Source of the DNA: Clusia tigrina
Lineage: Eukaryota > Arthropoda > Insecta > Diptera > Clusiidae
Direction: 5' to 3'
DNA length: 64,000 bases
Assembly (NCBI GenBank): GCA_920105625.2
Contig: OV050032.1
Span: 100,300,542-100,364,541 of the forward strand
Numbering within the stretch: position 1 is the first letter of the stretch; each line of letters begins with the position of its first letter. Under the pieces are notes generated by a model. It worked only from the letters and a program-made list of their open reading frames with translations, did no database searches and was not told where the DNA came from. Of this stretch, positions 23,401 through 36,900 are shown in pieces. Position numbers and translations under genes: made by a program.

Positions 23401-24265
23401 ATGAAATTTTGTAACAATGAAGTATCGAGCCTCTTGTCAATTTAAGCTATCGCTCAAAGCTATGCTACCCTTGAGTCCCAAATCAAACACTGATAAAACT
23501 TCAAATGGCCCTAACTTCTATATGGTACGTCCTACACCTATCAAAGTTTGCAACATACAAATGCTTGTAACTTTTTACTGGAGCGTCATAAAACCTTGAA
23601 ATTTTATAACAATGAAGTACCCGAGCTTCTTGTCAATTTAAGCTATCGCTCAAAGCTATGCTACCCTAGAGTTCCAAATCAAACACTGATAAAACTTCAA
23701 ATGGCCCTAACTTCTATACGGTACGTCCTACACCTATCAAAGTTTGCAACATACAAATGCTTGTAACTTTTTACTGGAGCGTCATAAAACCTTGAAATTT
23801 TGTAATAATAAAGTACTCGAGCCTCTTGTCAATTTAAGTTATCGCTCAAAGCTATGCTACCCTTGAGTCCCAAATCAAACACTGATAAAAATTCAAATGG
23901 TCCTAGCTTCTTTACGGTACGTCCTACACCTATCAAAGTTTGCAACATACAAATGCTTGTAACTTTTTACTGGAGCGTCATAAAACCTTGAAATTTTGTA
24001 ATAATAAAGTAATCGAGCCTCTTGTCAATTTAAGCCATCGCTCAAAACTATGCTACCCTAGAGTCCCAAATCAAACACTGATAAAACTTCAAACGCCCCT
24101 AACTTATTTACGGTACATCCTACACCTATCAAAGTTTGCAACATACAAATGCTTGTAACTTTTTACTGGAGCGTCATAAAACATTGAAATTCTGTAACAA
24201 TAAAGTACTCGAGCCTCTTGTCAATTTAAGCCATCGCTCAAAGTTATGCTACCCTAGAGTTCCAA
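17477..24265 (+). repeat. Three copies of an 11-monomer unit (2154 bp)
   Basis: Copies begin near 17785, 19939 and 22093. The unit is 11 x 196 minus 2, matching two one-base losses per copy. The breakpoint is visible: the CAAAGTTATGC form before 19939 and 22093 joins to the AAATGGCCC form, whereas in the older arrangement near 24265 it joins AAACGCCCC. Copies 2 and 3 share ACTGATCAAAATTC (near 20161 and 22315), which copy 1 lacks. Most of copy 1 also matches about 7.06-9.2 kb. No gene is seen. Confidence 0.92.
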
Positions 24266-25321
24266 GTCAAACACTGATAAAACTTCAAACGCCCCTAACT
24301 TCTTTACGGTACGTCCTACACCTATCAAAGTTTGCAACATACAAATGCTTGTATCTTTTTACTGGAGCGTCATAAAACCTTGAAATTTTGTAACAATAAA
24401 GTACTCGAGCTTCTTGACAATTTAAGCCATCGCTGAAAGCTATGCTACCCTAGAGTCCCAAATCAAACACTGATAAAACTTCAAACGCCCCTAACTTATT
24501 TACGGTACGTCCTACACCTATCAAAGTTTGCAACATACAAATGCTTGTAACTTTTTACTGGAGCGTTATAAAACCTGGAAATTTTGTAACAATAAAGTAC
24601 TCGAGCTTCTTGTCAATTTAAGCTATGCTACCCTAGAGTCCCAAATCAAACACTGATAAAACTTCAAATGGCCCTAACTTCTATACGGTACGTCCTACAC
24701 CTATCAAAGTTTGCAACATTCAAATGCTTGTAACTTTTTACTGGAGCGTCATAAAACCTTGAAATTTTGTAATAATAAAGTACTCGAGCCTCTTGTCAAT
24801 TTAAGCCATTGCTCAAAGCTATGCTACCCTAAAGTCCCAAATGAAACACTGATAAAACTTCAAACGCCCCTAACTTCTTTACGGTACGTCCTATACCTTT
24901 CAAAGTTTGCAACATACAAATGCTTGTAACTTTTTACTGGAGCGTCATAAAACCTTGAAATTTTATAACAATAAAGTACTCGAGCCTCTTGTCAATTTAA
25001 GTTATCGCTCAAAGCTATGCTACCCTTGAGTCCCAAATCAAACACTGATAAAACTTCAAATGGCCCTAACTTCTATATGGTACGTCCTACACCTATCAAA
25101 GTTTGCAACATACAAATGCTTGTAACTTTTTACTGGAGCGTCATAAAACCTTGAAATTTTATAACAATGAAGTACCCAAGCCTCTTGTCAATTTAAGCTA
25201 TCGCTCAAAGCTATGCTACCCTAGAGTCCCAAATCAAACACTGATAAAACTTCAAACGCCCCTAACTTCTTTATGGTACGTCCTACACCTTTCAAAGCTG
25301 GCAACATTCAAATGCTTGTAA
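24266..25321 (+). repeat. Displaced copy of about 12.33-13.39 kb satellite
   Basis: At an offset of 11934 bp this segment matches 12332-13387, including the 13-base-deleted monomer and the CATTGCTC and TACCCAAGCC variants. A small difference is CCTTTCAAAG near 24897. It ends at the switch to diverged monomers. No gene is seen. Confidence 0.9.
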
Positions 25322-28300
25322 CTTTTTACTGGAGCGTCATAAAACCTTGAAATTTTGTAACAATGAAGTACTCGAGCCTCTTGTCAATTTAAGCCATCGC
25401 TCAAAGCTATGCTACCCTTGAGTCCCAAATCAGACACTGATAAAACTTCAAACGCCCCTAACTTCTTTACGGTACGTCCTACACCTATCAAAGTTTGCAA
25501 CATACAAATGCTTGTAACTTTTTACTGGAGCGTCATAAAACCTTGAAATTTTGTAACAATAAAGTACCCGAGCCTCTATGCTACCCTAGAGTCCCAAATC
25601 AAACACTGATAAAACTTCAAACGCCCCTAACTTATTTACGGTACGTCCTACACCTATCAGAGTTTGCAACATTCAAATGCTTGTAACTTTTTACTGGAGC
25701 GTCATAAAACCTTGAAATTTTGTAACAATAAAGTACCCGAGCCTCTTGTCAATTTAAGTTATCGCTCAAAGCTATGCTACCCTTGAGTCCCAAATCAAAC
25801 ACTGATAAAACTTCAAACGCCCCTAACTTCTTTACGGTACGTCCTACACCTATCAAAGTTGGCAGCAATCAAATGCTGGTAACTTTTTACTGGATCGTCA
25901 TAAAACCTTGAAATTTTGTAACAATAAAGAACTCGAGCCTCTTGTCAATTTAAGCTATCGCTCAAAGCTATGCTACCCTTGAGTCTCAAATCAAACACTG
26001 ATAAAACTTCAAATGGCCCTAACTTCTTTACGGTACGTCCTACACCTATCAAAGTTTGCAACATTCAAATGCTTGTAACTTTTTACTGGAGCGTCATAAA
26101 ACCTTGATATCTTGTAATAATAAACTACTCGAGCCTCTTGTCAATTTAAGCCATCGCTCAAAGCTATGCTACCCTAAAGTCCCAAATGAAACACTGATAA
26201 AATTTCAAACGCCCCTAACTTCTTTACGGTACGTCCTACACCTATCAAAGTTTGCAACATACAAATGTTTGTAACTTTTTACTGGAGCATCATAAAACCT
26301 TGAAATTTTGTAACAATAAAGTACTCGAGCCTCTTGTCAATTTAAGCTATCGCTCAAAGTTATGCTACCCTTGAGTCCCAAATCAAACACTGATAAAACT
26401 TCAAATGGCCCTAACTTCTATACGGTACGTCCTACACCTATCAAAGTTTGCAACATACAAATGCTTGTAACTTTTTACTGGACCGTCATAAAACCTTGAA
26501 ATTTTGTAACAATGAAGTACCCGAGTCTCTTGTCAATTTAAGCTATCGCTCAAAGCTATGCTACCCTAGAGTCCCAAATCAAACACTGATAAAACTTCAA
26601 ATGGCTCTAACTTCTATACGGTACGTCCTACACCTATCAAAGTTTGCAACATACAAATTCTTGTAACTTTTTACTGGAGCGTCATAAAACCTTGAAATTT
26701 TGTAACAATGAAGTTCCCGAGCCTCTTGTCAATTTAAGTTATCGCTCAAAGCTATGCTACCATTGAGTCCCAAATCAAACACTGATAAAACTTCAAATGG
26801 CCCTAACTTCTATACGGTACGTCCTACACCTATCAAAGTTTGCAACAAACATATGTTTGTAACTTTTTACTGGAGCGTCATAAAACCTTGAAATTTTGTA
26901 ACAATAAAGTACTCGAGCCTCTTGTCAATTTAAGCCATCGCTCAAAGCTATGCTACCCTAGATTCCCAAATCAAACACGGATAAAACTTCAAACGCCCCT
27001 AACTTCTTTACGGTACGTCCTACACCTATCAAAGTTTGCAACATACAAATGTTTGTAACTTTTTACTGGAGCGTCATAAAACCTTGAAATTTTGTAACAA
27101 TAAAGTACTTGAGCTTCTTGTCAATTTAAGCTATCGCTCAAAGCTATGCTACCCTAGAGTCCCAAATCAAACACTGATAAAACTTCAAATGGCCCTAACT
27201 TCTATACGGTACGTCCTACACCTATCAAAGTTTGCAACATACAAATGCTTGTATCTTTTTACTGGAGCGTCATAAAACCTTGAAGTTTTGTAACAATAAA
27301 GTACTCGAGCCTCTTGTCAATTTAAGCCATCGCTCAAAGCTATGTTACCCTTGAGTCCCAAATCAAACACTGATAAAACTACAAACGCCCCTAACTTCTT
27401 TACGGTACGTCCTGCACCTATCAAAGTTTGCAACATACAAATGCTTGTAACTTTTCACTGGAGCGTCATAAAACCTTGAAATTTTGTCACAATAAAGTAC
27501 TCGAGCCTCTTGTCAATTTAAGCTATCGCTCAAAGCTATGCTACGCTTGAGTCCCAAATCAAACACTGAGAAAACTTCAAACGCCCCTAACTTCTATACG
27601 GTACGTCCTACAACTATCAAAGTTTGCAACATACAAATGCTTGTAACTTTTTACTGGAGTGTCATAAAACCTTGAAATTTTGTAACAATGAAGTACCCGA
27701 GCCTCTTGTCAATTTAAGTTATCGCTCAAAGCTATGCTACCCTTGAGTCCCAAATCAAACACTGATAAAACTTCAAATGGCCCTAACTTCTATATGGTAC
27801 GTCCTACACCTATCAAAGTTTGCAACATACAAATGCTTGTAACTTTTTACTGGAGCGTCATAAAACCTTGAAATTTTGTAACAATAAAGTACTCGAGCCT
27901 CTTGTCAATTTAAGCCATCGCTCAAAGCTATGCTACCCTAGAGTCCCAAATCAAACACTGATGAAACTTCAAACGCCCCTAACTTCTTTACGGTACGTCC
28001 TACACCTATCAAAGTTTGCAACATACAAATGCTTGTTACTTTTTACTGGAGCGTCATAAAACCTTGAAATTTTGTAACAATAAAGTACTCGAGCCTCTTG
28101 TCAATTTAAGCCATCGCTCCAAGCTATGCTACAGTAGAGTCCCAAAGCAAACACTGATAAAACTTAAAACTCCCCTAACTTCCTTACGGTACGTCCTACA
28201 CCTATCAAAGTTTGCAACATACAAATGCTTGTATCTTTTTACTGGAGCGTCATAAAACCTTGAAATTTTGTAACAATAAAGTACTTGAGCCTCTTGTCAA

Positions 28301-30940
28301 TTTAAGCCATCGCTCAAAGCTATGCTACCCTAGAGTCCCAAATCAAACACGGATAAAACTTCAAACGCCCCTAACTTCTTTACGGTACGTCCTACACCTA
28401 TCAAAGTTTGCAACATACAAATGCTTGTAACTTTTTACTGGAGCGTCATAAAACCTTGAAATTTTGTAACAATAAAGTCCTCGAGCTTCTTGTCAATTTA
28501 AGCTATCGCTCAAAGCTATGCTACCCTTGAGTCCCAAATCAAACACTGATAAAACTTCAAACGCCCCTAACTTCTTTACGGTACGTCCTACACCTATCAA
28601 AGTTGGCAACATTCAAATGCTTGTAACTTTTTACTGGAGCGTCATAAAACCTTGAAATTTTGTAACAATAAAGTACTCGAGCCTCTTGTCAATTTAAGTT
28701 ATCGCTCAAATCTATGCTACCCTTGAGTCCCAAATCAAACACTGATAAAACTTCAAATGGCCCTAGCTGCTTTACGGTACGTCCTACACCTATCAAAGTT
28801 TGCAACATACAAATGCTTGTAACTTTTTACTGGAGCGTCATAAAACCTTGAAATTTTGTAACAATGAAGTATCGAGCCTCTTGTCAATTTAAGCTATCGC
28901 TCAAAGCTATGCTACCCTAGAGTCCCAAATAAAACACTGATAAAACTTCAAAAGCCCCTAATTTCTTTATGGTACGTCCTACACATATCAAAGTTAACAA
29001 CATTCAAATGCTTGTAAATTTTTACTGGAGCGTCATAAAACCTTGAAATTTTGTAACAATGAAGTACTCGAGCCTCCTGTCAATTTAAGCCATCGCTCAA
29101 AGCTATGCTACCCTAGAGTCCCAAATCAAACACTGATAAAACTTCAAACGCCCCTAACTTCTTTACGGTACGTCCTACACCTATCAAAGTTTGCACCATA
29201 CAAATGCTTGTAACTTTTTACTGGAGCGTCATAAAACCTTGAAATTTTGTAACAATGAACTACTCGAGCTTCTTGTCAATTTAAGCTATCGCTCAAAGCT
29301 ATGCTACCCTAGAGTCCCAAATCAAACACTGATAAAATTTCAAATGGCCCTAACTTCTATACGGTACGTCCTACAGCTATCAAAGTTTGCAACATTCAAA
29401 TGCATGTAACTTTTTACCGGAGCGTCATAAAACCTTGAAATTTTGTAATAATAAAGTACTCGAGCCTCTTGTCAATTTAAGCTATCGCTCAAAGCTATGC
29501 TACCCTAGAGTCCCAAATCAAACACTGATAAAACTTCAAACGCCCCTAACTTCTTTATGGTACGTCCTACACATATCAAAGTTTGCAGCATACAAATGCT
29601 TGTAACTTTTTACTGGAGCGTCATAAAACCTTGAAATTTTGTAACAATGAAGTACTCGAGCCTCTTGTCAATTTAAGTTATCGCTCAAAGCTATGCTACC
29701 CTTGAGTCCCAAATCAAACACTGATAAAACTTCAAATGACCCTCACTTCTATACGGTACGTCCTACACCTATCAAAGTTTGCAACATACAAATGCTTGTA
29801 ACTTTTTACTGGAGCGTCATAAAACCTTGAAATTTTGTAACAATAAAGTACTCGAGCCTCTTGTCAATTTAAGCCATCGCTCAAAGCTATGCTACCCTAG
29901 AGTCCCAAATCAAACACTGATAAAACTTCAAACGCCCCTAACTTCTTTACGGTACGTCCTACACCTATCAAAGTTTGCAACATTCAAATGCTGGTAACTT
30001 TTTACTGGAGCGTCATAAAACCTTGAAATTCTGTAACAATAAAGTACTCGAGCCTCTTGTCAATTTAAGCCATCACTCAAAGCTATGCTACCCTAGAATC
30101 CCAAATCAAACACTGATAAAACTTCAAACGCCCCTAACTTCTTTACGGTACGTCCTACACCTATCAAAGTGTGCACCATACAAATGCTTGTAACTTTTTA
30201 CTGGAGCGTCATAAAACCTTGAAATTTTGTAACAATATAGTACTCGAGCTTCTTGTCAATTTAAGCTATCGCTCAAAGCTATGCTACCCTAGAGTCCCAA
30301 ATCAAACACTGATAAAATTTCAAATGGCCCTAACTTCTATACGGTACGTCCCACACCTATCAAAGTTTGCAACATTCAAAAGCAAGTAACTTTTTACCGG
30401 AGCGTCATAAAACCTTGAAATTTTGTAATAATAAAGTACTCGAGCCTCTTGTCAATTTAAGCCATCGCTCAAAGCTATGCTACCCTAAAGTCCCAAATGA
30501 AACACTGATAAAACTTCAAACGCCCCTAACTTCTTTACGGTACGTCCTACACCTATCAAAGTTTGTAACATACAAATGCTTGTAACTTTTTACTGGAGCG
30601 TCATAAAACCTTGAAATTTTGTAACAATAAAGTACTCGAGCCTCTTGTCAATTTAAGCCATCGCTCAAAGCTATGCTACCCTAGAGTCCCAAATCAAACA
30701 CTGATAAAACTTCAAACGCCCCTAACTTCTTTACGGTACGTCCTACACCTATCAAAGTTTGCACCATACAAATGCTTGTAACTTTTTACTGGAGCGTCAT
30801 AAAATCTTGAAATTTTGTAACAATATAGTACTCGAGCTTCTTGTCAATTTAAGCTATCGCTCAAAGCTATGCTACCCTAGAGTCCCAAATCAAACACTGA
30901 TAAAATTTCAAATGGCCCTAACTTCTATACGGTACGTCCT
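25322..30940 (+). repeat. Diverged satellite zone without clear higher-order units
   Basis: Monomers here are still 196 bp and in the same orientation but carry many private changes: a 27 bp deletion near 25577, GCAGCAATCAAATGCTGG near 25862, GATATCTTG near 26106, ACAAACATATGTTTG near 26846. I could not find a clean long repeat period across the first 4 kb. From about 29.2 kb the subtypes typical of the right half appear (CACCATACAAATG, ACAATATAG, TTTTTACCGG). The zone separates two families of higher-order units and may be an older, less homogenised part of the array. No gene is seen. Confidence 0.85.
25577..25580 (+). other. 27 bp deletion in one satellite monomer
   Basis: GAGCCTCTATGCTACC replaces the usual text in which 27 bases (TGTCAATTTAAG through CTCAAAG) lie between GAGCCTCT and ATGCTACC. 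This is seen once in the window and was not spread to other copies. Confidence 0.85.
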
Positions 30941-33900
30941 ACAGCTATCAAAGTTTGCAACATTCAAATGAATGTAACTTTTTACCGGAGCGTCATAAAA
31001 CCTTGAAATTTTGTAATAATAAAGTACTCGAGCCTCTTGTCAATTTAAGCCATCGCTCAAAGCTATACTACCCTAAAGTCCCAAATGAAACACTGATAAA
31101 ACTTCAAACGCCCCTAACTTCTTTACGGTACGTCCTACACCTATCAAAGTTTGTAACATACAAATGCTTGTAACTTTTTACCGGAGCGTCATAAAACCTT
31201 GAAATTTTGTAATAATAAAGTACTCGAGCCTCTTGTCAATTTAAGCCATCGCTCAAATCTATGCTACCCTAAAGTCCCAAATGAAACACTGATAAAACTT
31301 CAAACGCCCCTAACTTCTTTACGGTACGTCCTACACCTATCAAAGTTTGTAACATACAAATGCTTGGAACTTTTTACTGGAGCGTCATAAAACCTTGAAA
31401 TTTTGTAACAATAAAGTACTCGAGCCTCTTGTCAATTTAAGTTATCGCTCAAATCTATGCTACCCTTGAGTCCCAAATCAAACACTGATAAAACTTCAAA
31501 TGGCCCTAGCTGCTTTACGGTACGTCCTACACCTATCAAAGTTTGCAACATACAAATGCTTGTAACCTTTTACTGGAGCGTCATAAAACCTTGAAATTTT
31601 GTAACAATGAAGTATCGAGCCTCTTGTCAATTTAAGCTATCGCTCAAAGCTATGCTACCCTAGAGTCCCAAATCAAACACTGATAAAACTTCAAACGCCC
31701 CTAACTTCTTTATGGTACGTCCTACACATATCAAAGTTTGCCGCATACAAATGCTTGTAACTTTTTACTGGAGCGTCATAAAACCTTGAAATTTTGTAAC
31801 AATGAAGTACTCGAGCCTCTTGTCAATTTAAGTTATCGCTCAAAGCTATGCTACCCTTGAGTCCCAAATCAAACACTGATAAAACTTCAAATGACCCTCA
31901 CTTCTGTACGGTACGTCCTACACCTATCAAAGTTTGCAACATACAAATGCTTGTAACTTTTTACTGGAGCGTCATAAAACCTTGAAATTTTGTAACAATA
32001 AAGTACTCGAGCCTCTTGTCAATTTAAGCCATCACTCAAAGCTATGCTACCCTAGAGTTCCAAATCAAACACTGATAAAACTTCAAACGCCCCTAACTTC
32101 TTTACGGTACGTCCTACACCTATCAAAGTTTGCAACATACAAATGCTTGTATCTTTTTACTGGAGCGTCATAAAACCTTGAAATTTTGTAACAATAAAGT
32201 ACTCGAGCCTCTTGTCAATTTAAGCCATCGCTCAAAGCTATGCTACCCTAGAGTCCCAAATCAAACACTGATAAAACTTCAAACGCCCCTAACTTCTTTA
32301 CGGTACGTCCTACACCTATCAAAGTTTGCACCATACAAATGCTTGTAACTTTTTACTGGAGCGTCATAAAACCTTGAAATTTTGTAACAATATAGTACTC
32401 GAGCTTCTTGTCAATTTAAGCTATCGCTCAAAGCTATGCTACCCTAGAGTCCCAAATCAAACACTGATAAAATTTCAAATGGCCCTAACTTCTATACGGT
32501 ACGTCCTACACCTATCAAAGTTTGCAACATTCAAATGCATGTAACTTTTTACCGGAGCGTCATAAAACCTTGAAATTTTGTAATAATAAAGTACTCGAGC
32601 CTCTTGTCAATTTAAGCCATCGCTCAAAGCTATGCTACCCTAAAGTCCCAAATGAAACACTGATAAAACTTCAAACGCCCCTAACTTCTTTACGGTACGT
32701 CCTACACCTATCAAAGTTTGTAACATACAAATGCTTGTAACTTTTTACTGGAGCGTCATAAAACCTTGAAATTTTGTAACAATAAAGTACTCGAGCTTCT
32801 TGTCAATTTAAGCTATCGCTCAAAGCTATGCTACCCTAGAGTCCCAAATCAAACAATGATAAAACTTCAAATGGCCCTAACTTCTATACGGTACGTCCTA
32901 CACCTATCAAAGTTAACAACATTCAAATGCTTGTATCTTTTTACTGGAGCGTCATAAAACCTTGAAATTTTGTAACAATGAAGTACTCGAGCCTCTTGTC
33001 AATTTAAGCCATCGCTCAAAGCTATGCTACCCTTGAGTCCCAAATCAAACACTGATAAAGCTTCAAACGCCCCTAACTTCGTTACGGTACGTCCTACACC
33101 TATCAAAGTTTGCAGCATACAAATGCTTGTAACTTTTTACTGGAGCGTCATAAAACCTTCTAAATTTTGTAACAATGAAGTACTCGAGCCTCTTGTCAAT
33201 TTAAGTTATCGCTCAAAGCTATGCTACCCTTGAGTCCCAAATCAAACACTGATAAAACTTCAAATGACCCTCACTTCTATACGGTACGTCCAACACCTAT
33301 CAAAGTTTGCAACATACAAATGCTTGTAACTTTTTACTGAAGCGTCATAAAACCTTGAAATTTTGTAACAATGAAGTACCCGAGCCTCTTGTCAATTTAA
33401 GTTATCGCTCAAAGCTATGCTACCCTTGAGTCCCAAATCAAACACTGATAAAGCTTCAAACGCCCCTAACTTCGTTACGGTACGTCCTACACCTATCAAA
33501 GTTTGCAGCATACAAATGCTTGTAACTTTTTACTGGAGCGTCATAAAACCTTGAAATTTTGTAACAATGAAGTACTCGAGCCTCTTGTCAATTTAAGTTA
33601 TCGCTCAAAGCTATGCTACCCTTGAGTCCCAAATCAAACACTGATAAAACTTCAAATGACCCTCACTTCTATACGGTACGTCCTACAACTATCAAAGTTT
33701 GCAACATACAAATGCTTGTAACTTTTTACTGGAGTGTCATAAAACCTTGAAATTTTGTAACAATGAAGTACCCGAGCCTCTTGTCAATTTAAGTTATCGC
33801 TCAAAGCTATGCTACCCTTGAGTCCCAAATCAAACACTGATAAAACTTCAAACGCCCCTAACTTCTTTACGGTACGTCCTACACCTATCAAAGTTTGCAC

Positions 33901-36900
33901 CATACAAATGCTTGTAACTTTTTACTGGAGCGTCATAAAATCTTGAAATTTTGTAACAATATAGTACTCGAGCTTCTTGTCAATTTAAGCTATCGCTCAA
34001 AGCTATGCTACCCTAGAGTCCCAAATCAAACACTGATAAAACTTCAAATGCCCCTAACTTCTTTACGGTACGTCCTACACCTATCAAAGTTTGCAACATA
34101 CAAATGCTTGTAACTTTTTACGGGAGCGTCATAAAACCTTGAAATTTTGTAACAATAAAGTACTCGAGCCTCTTGTCAATTTAAGCCATCGCTCCAAGCT
34201 ATGCTACCGTAGAGTCCCAAAGCAAACACTGATAAAACTTCAAACGCCCCTAACTTCCTTACGGTACGTCCTACACCTATCAAAGTTTGCAACATACAAA
34301 TGCTTGTATCTTTTTACTGGAGCGTCATAAAACCTTGAAATTTTGTAACAATATAGAACTCGAGCTTCTTTTCAGTTTAAGCCATCGCTCAAAGCTATGC
34401 TACCCTAGAGTCCCAAATCAAACACTGATAAAACTTCAAACGCCCCTAACTTATTTACGGTACGTCCTACACCTATCAAAGTTTGCAACATACAAATGCT
34501 TGTAACTTTTTACTGGAGTGTCATAAAACCTTGAAATTTTGTAACAATGAAGTACCCGAGCCTCTTGTCAATTTAAGTTATCGCTTAAAGCTATGCTACC
34601 CTTGAGTCCCAAATCAAACACTGATAAAGCTTCAAACGCCCCTAACTTCGTTACGGTACGTCCTACACCTATCAAAGTTTGCAGCATACAAATGCTTGTA
34701 ACTTTTTACTGGAGCGTCATAAAACCTTGAAATTTTGTAACAATGAAGTACTCGAGCCTCTTGTCAATTTAAGTTATCGCTCAAAGCTATGCTACCCTTG
34801 AGTCCCAAATCAAACACTGATAAAACTTCAAATGACCCTCACTTCTATACGGTACGTCCTACACCTATCAAAGTTTGCAACATACAAATGCTTGTAACTT
34901 TTTACTGGAGCGTCATAAAACCTTGAAATTTTGTAACAATAAAGTACTCGAGCCTCTTGTCAATTTAAGCCATCGCTCAAAGCTATGCTACCCTAGAGTC
35001 CCAAATCAAACACTGATAAAACTTCAAACGCCCCTAACTTCTTTACGGTATGTCCTACACCTATCAAAGTTTGAAACATTCAAATGCTGGTAACTTTTTA
35101 CTGGAGCGTCATAAAACCTTGAAATTCTGTAACAATAAAGTACTCGAGCCTCTTGTCAATTTAAGCCATCACTCAAAGCTATGCTACCCTAGAGTTCCAA
35201 ATCAAACACTGATAAAACTTCAAACGCCCCTAACTTCTTTACGGTACGTCCTACACCTATCAAAGTTTGCAACATACAAATGCTTGTATCTTTTTACTGG
35301 AGCGTCATAAAACCTTGAAATTTTGTAACAATAAAGTACTCGAGCCTCTTGTCAATTTAAGCCATCGCTCAAAGCTATGCTACCGTAGAGTCCCAAAGCA
35401 AACACTGATAAAACTTCAAACGCCCCTAACTTCCTTACGGTACGTCCTACACCTATCAAAGTTTGCAACATACAAATGCTTGTATCTTTTTACTGGAGCG
35501 TCATAAAACCTTGAAATTTTGTAACAATATAGTACTCGAGCTTCTTTTCAATTTAAGCCATCGCTCAAAGCTATGCTACCCTAGAGTCCCAAATCAAACA
35601 CTGATAAAATTTCAAACGCCCCTAACTTATTTACGGTACGTCCTACACCTATCAAAGTTTGCAACATACAAATGCTTGTAACTTTTTACTGGAGTGTCAT
35701 AAAACCTTGAAATTTTGTAACAATGAAGTACTCGAGCCTCTTGTCAATTTAAGTTATCGCTCAAAGCTATGCTACCCTTGAGTCCCAAATCAAACACTGA
35801 TAAAACTTCAAATGACCCTCACTTCTATACGGTACGTCCTACACCTATCAAAGTTTGCAACATACAAATGCTTGTAACTTTTTACTGGAGCGTCATAAAA
35901 CCTTGAAATTTTGTAACAATAAAGTACTCGAGCCTCTTGTCAATTTAAGCCATCGCTCAAAGCTATGCTACCCTAGAGTCCCAAATCAAACACTGATAAA
36001 ACTTCAAACGCCCCTAACTTCTTTACGGTACGTCCTACACCTATCAAAGTTTGCAACATTCAAATGCTGGTAACTTTTTACTGGAGCGTCATAAAACCTT
36101 GAAATTCTGTAACAATAAAGTACTCGAGCCTCTTGTCAATTTAAGCCATCACTCAAAGCTATGCTACCCTAGAGTTCCAAATCAAACACTGATAAAACTT
36201 CAAACGCCCTAACTTCTTTACGGTACGTCCTACACCTATCAAAGTTTGCAACATACAAATGCTTGTATCTTTTTACTGGAGCGTCATAAAACCTTGAAAT
36301 TTTGTAACAATAAAGTACTCGAGCCTCTTGTCAATTTAAGCCATCGCTCAAAGCTATGCTACCCTAGAGTCCCAAATCAAACACTGATAAAACTTCAAAC
36401 GCCCCTAACTTATTTACGGTACGTCCTACACCTATCAAAGTTTGCACCATACATATGCTTGTAACTTTTTACTGGAGCGTCATAAACCTTGAAATTTTGT
36501 AACAATATAGTACTCGAGCTTCTTGTCAATTTAAGCTATCGCTCAAAACTATGCTACCCTAGAGTGCCAAATCAAACACTGATAAAATTTCAAATGGCCC
36601 TAACTTCTATACGGTACGTCCTACACCTATCAAAGTTTGCAATATTCAAATGCATGTAACTTTTTACCGGAGCGTCATAAAACCTTGAAATTTTGTAATA
36701 ATAAAGTACTCGAGCCTCTTGTCAATTTAAGCCATCGCTCAAAGCTATGCTACTCTAAAGTCCCAAATGAAACACTGATAAAACTTCAAACGCCCCTAAC
36801 TTCTTTACGGTACGTCCAACACCTATCAAAGTTTGTAACATACAAATGCTTGTAACTTTTTACTGGAGCGTCATAAAACCTTGAAATTTTGTAACAATAA

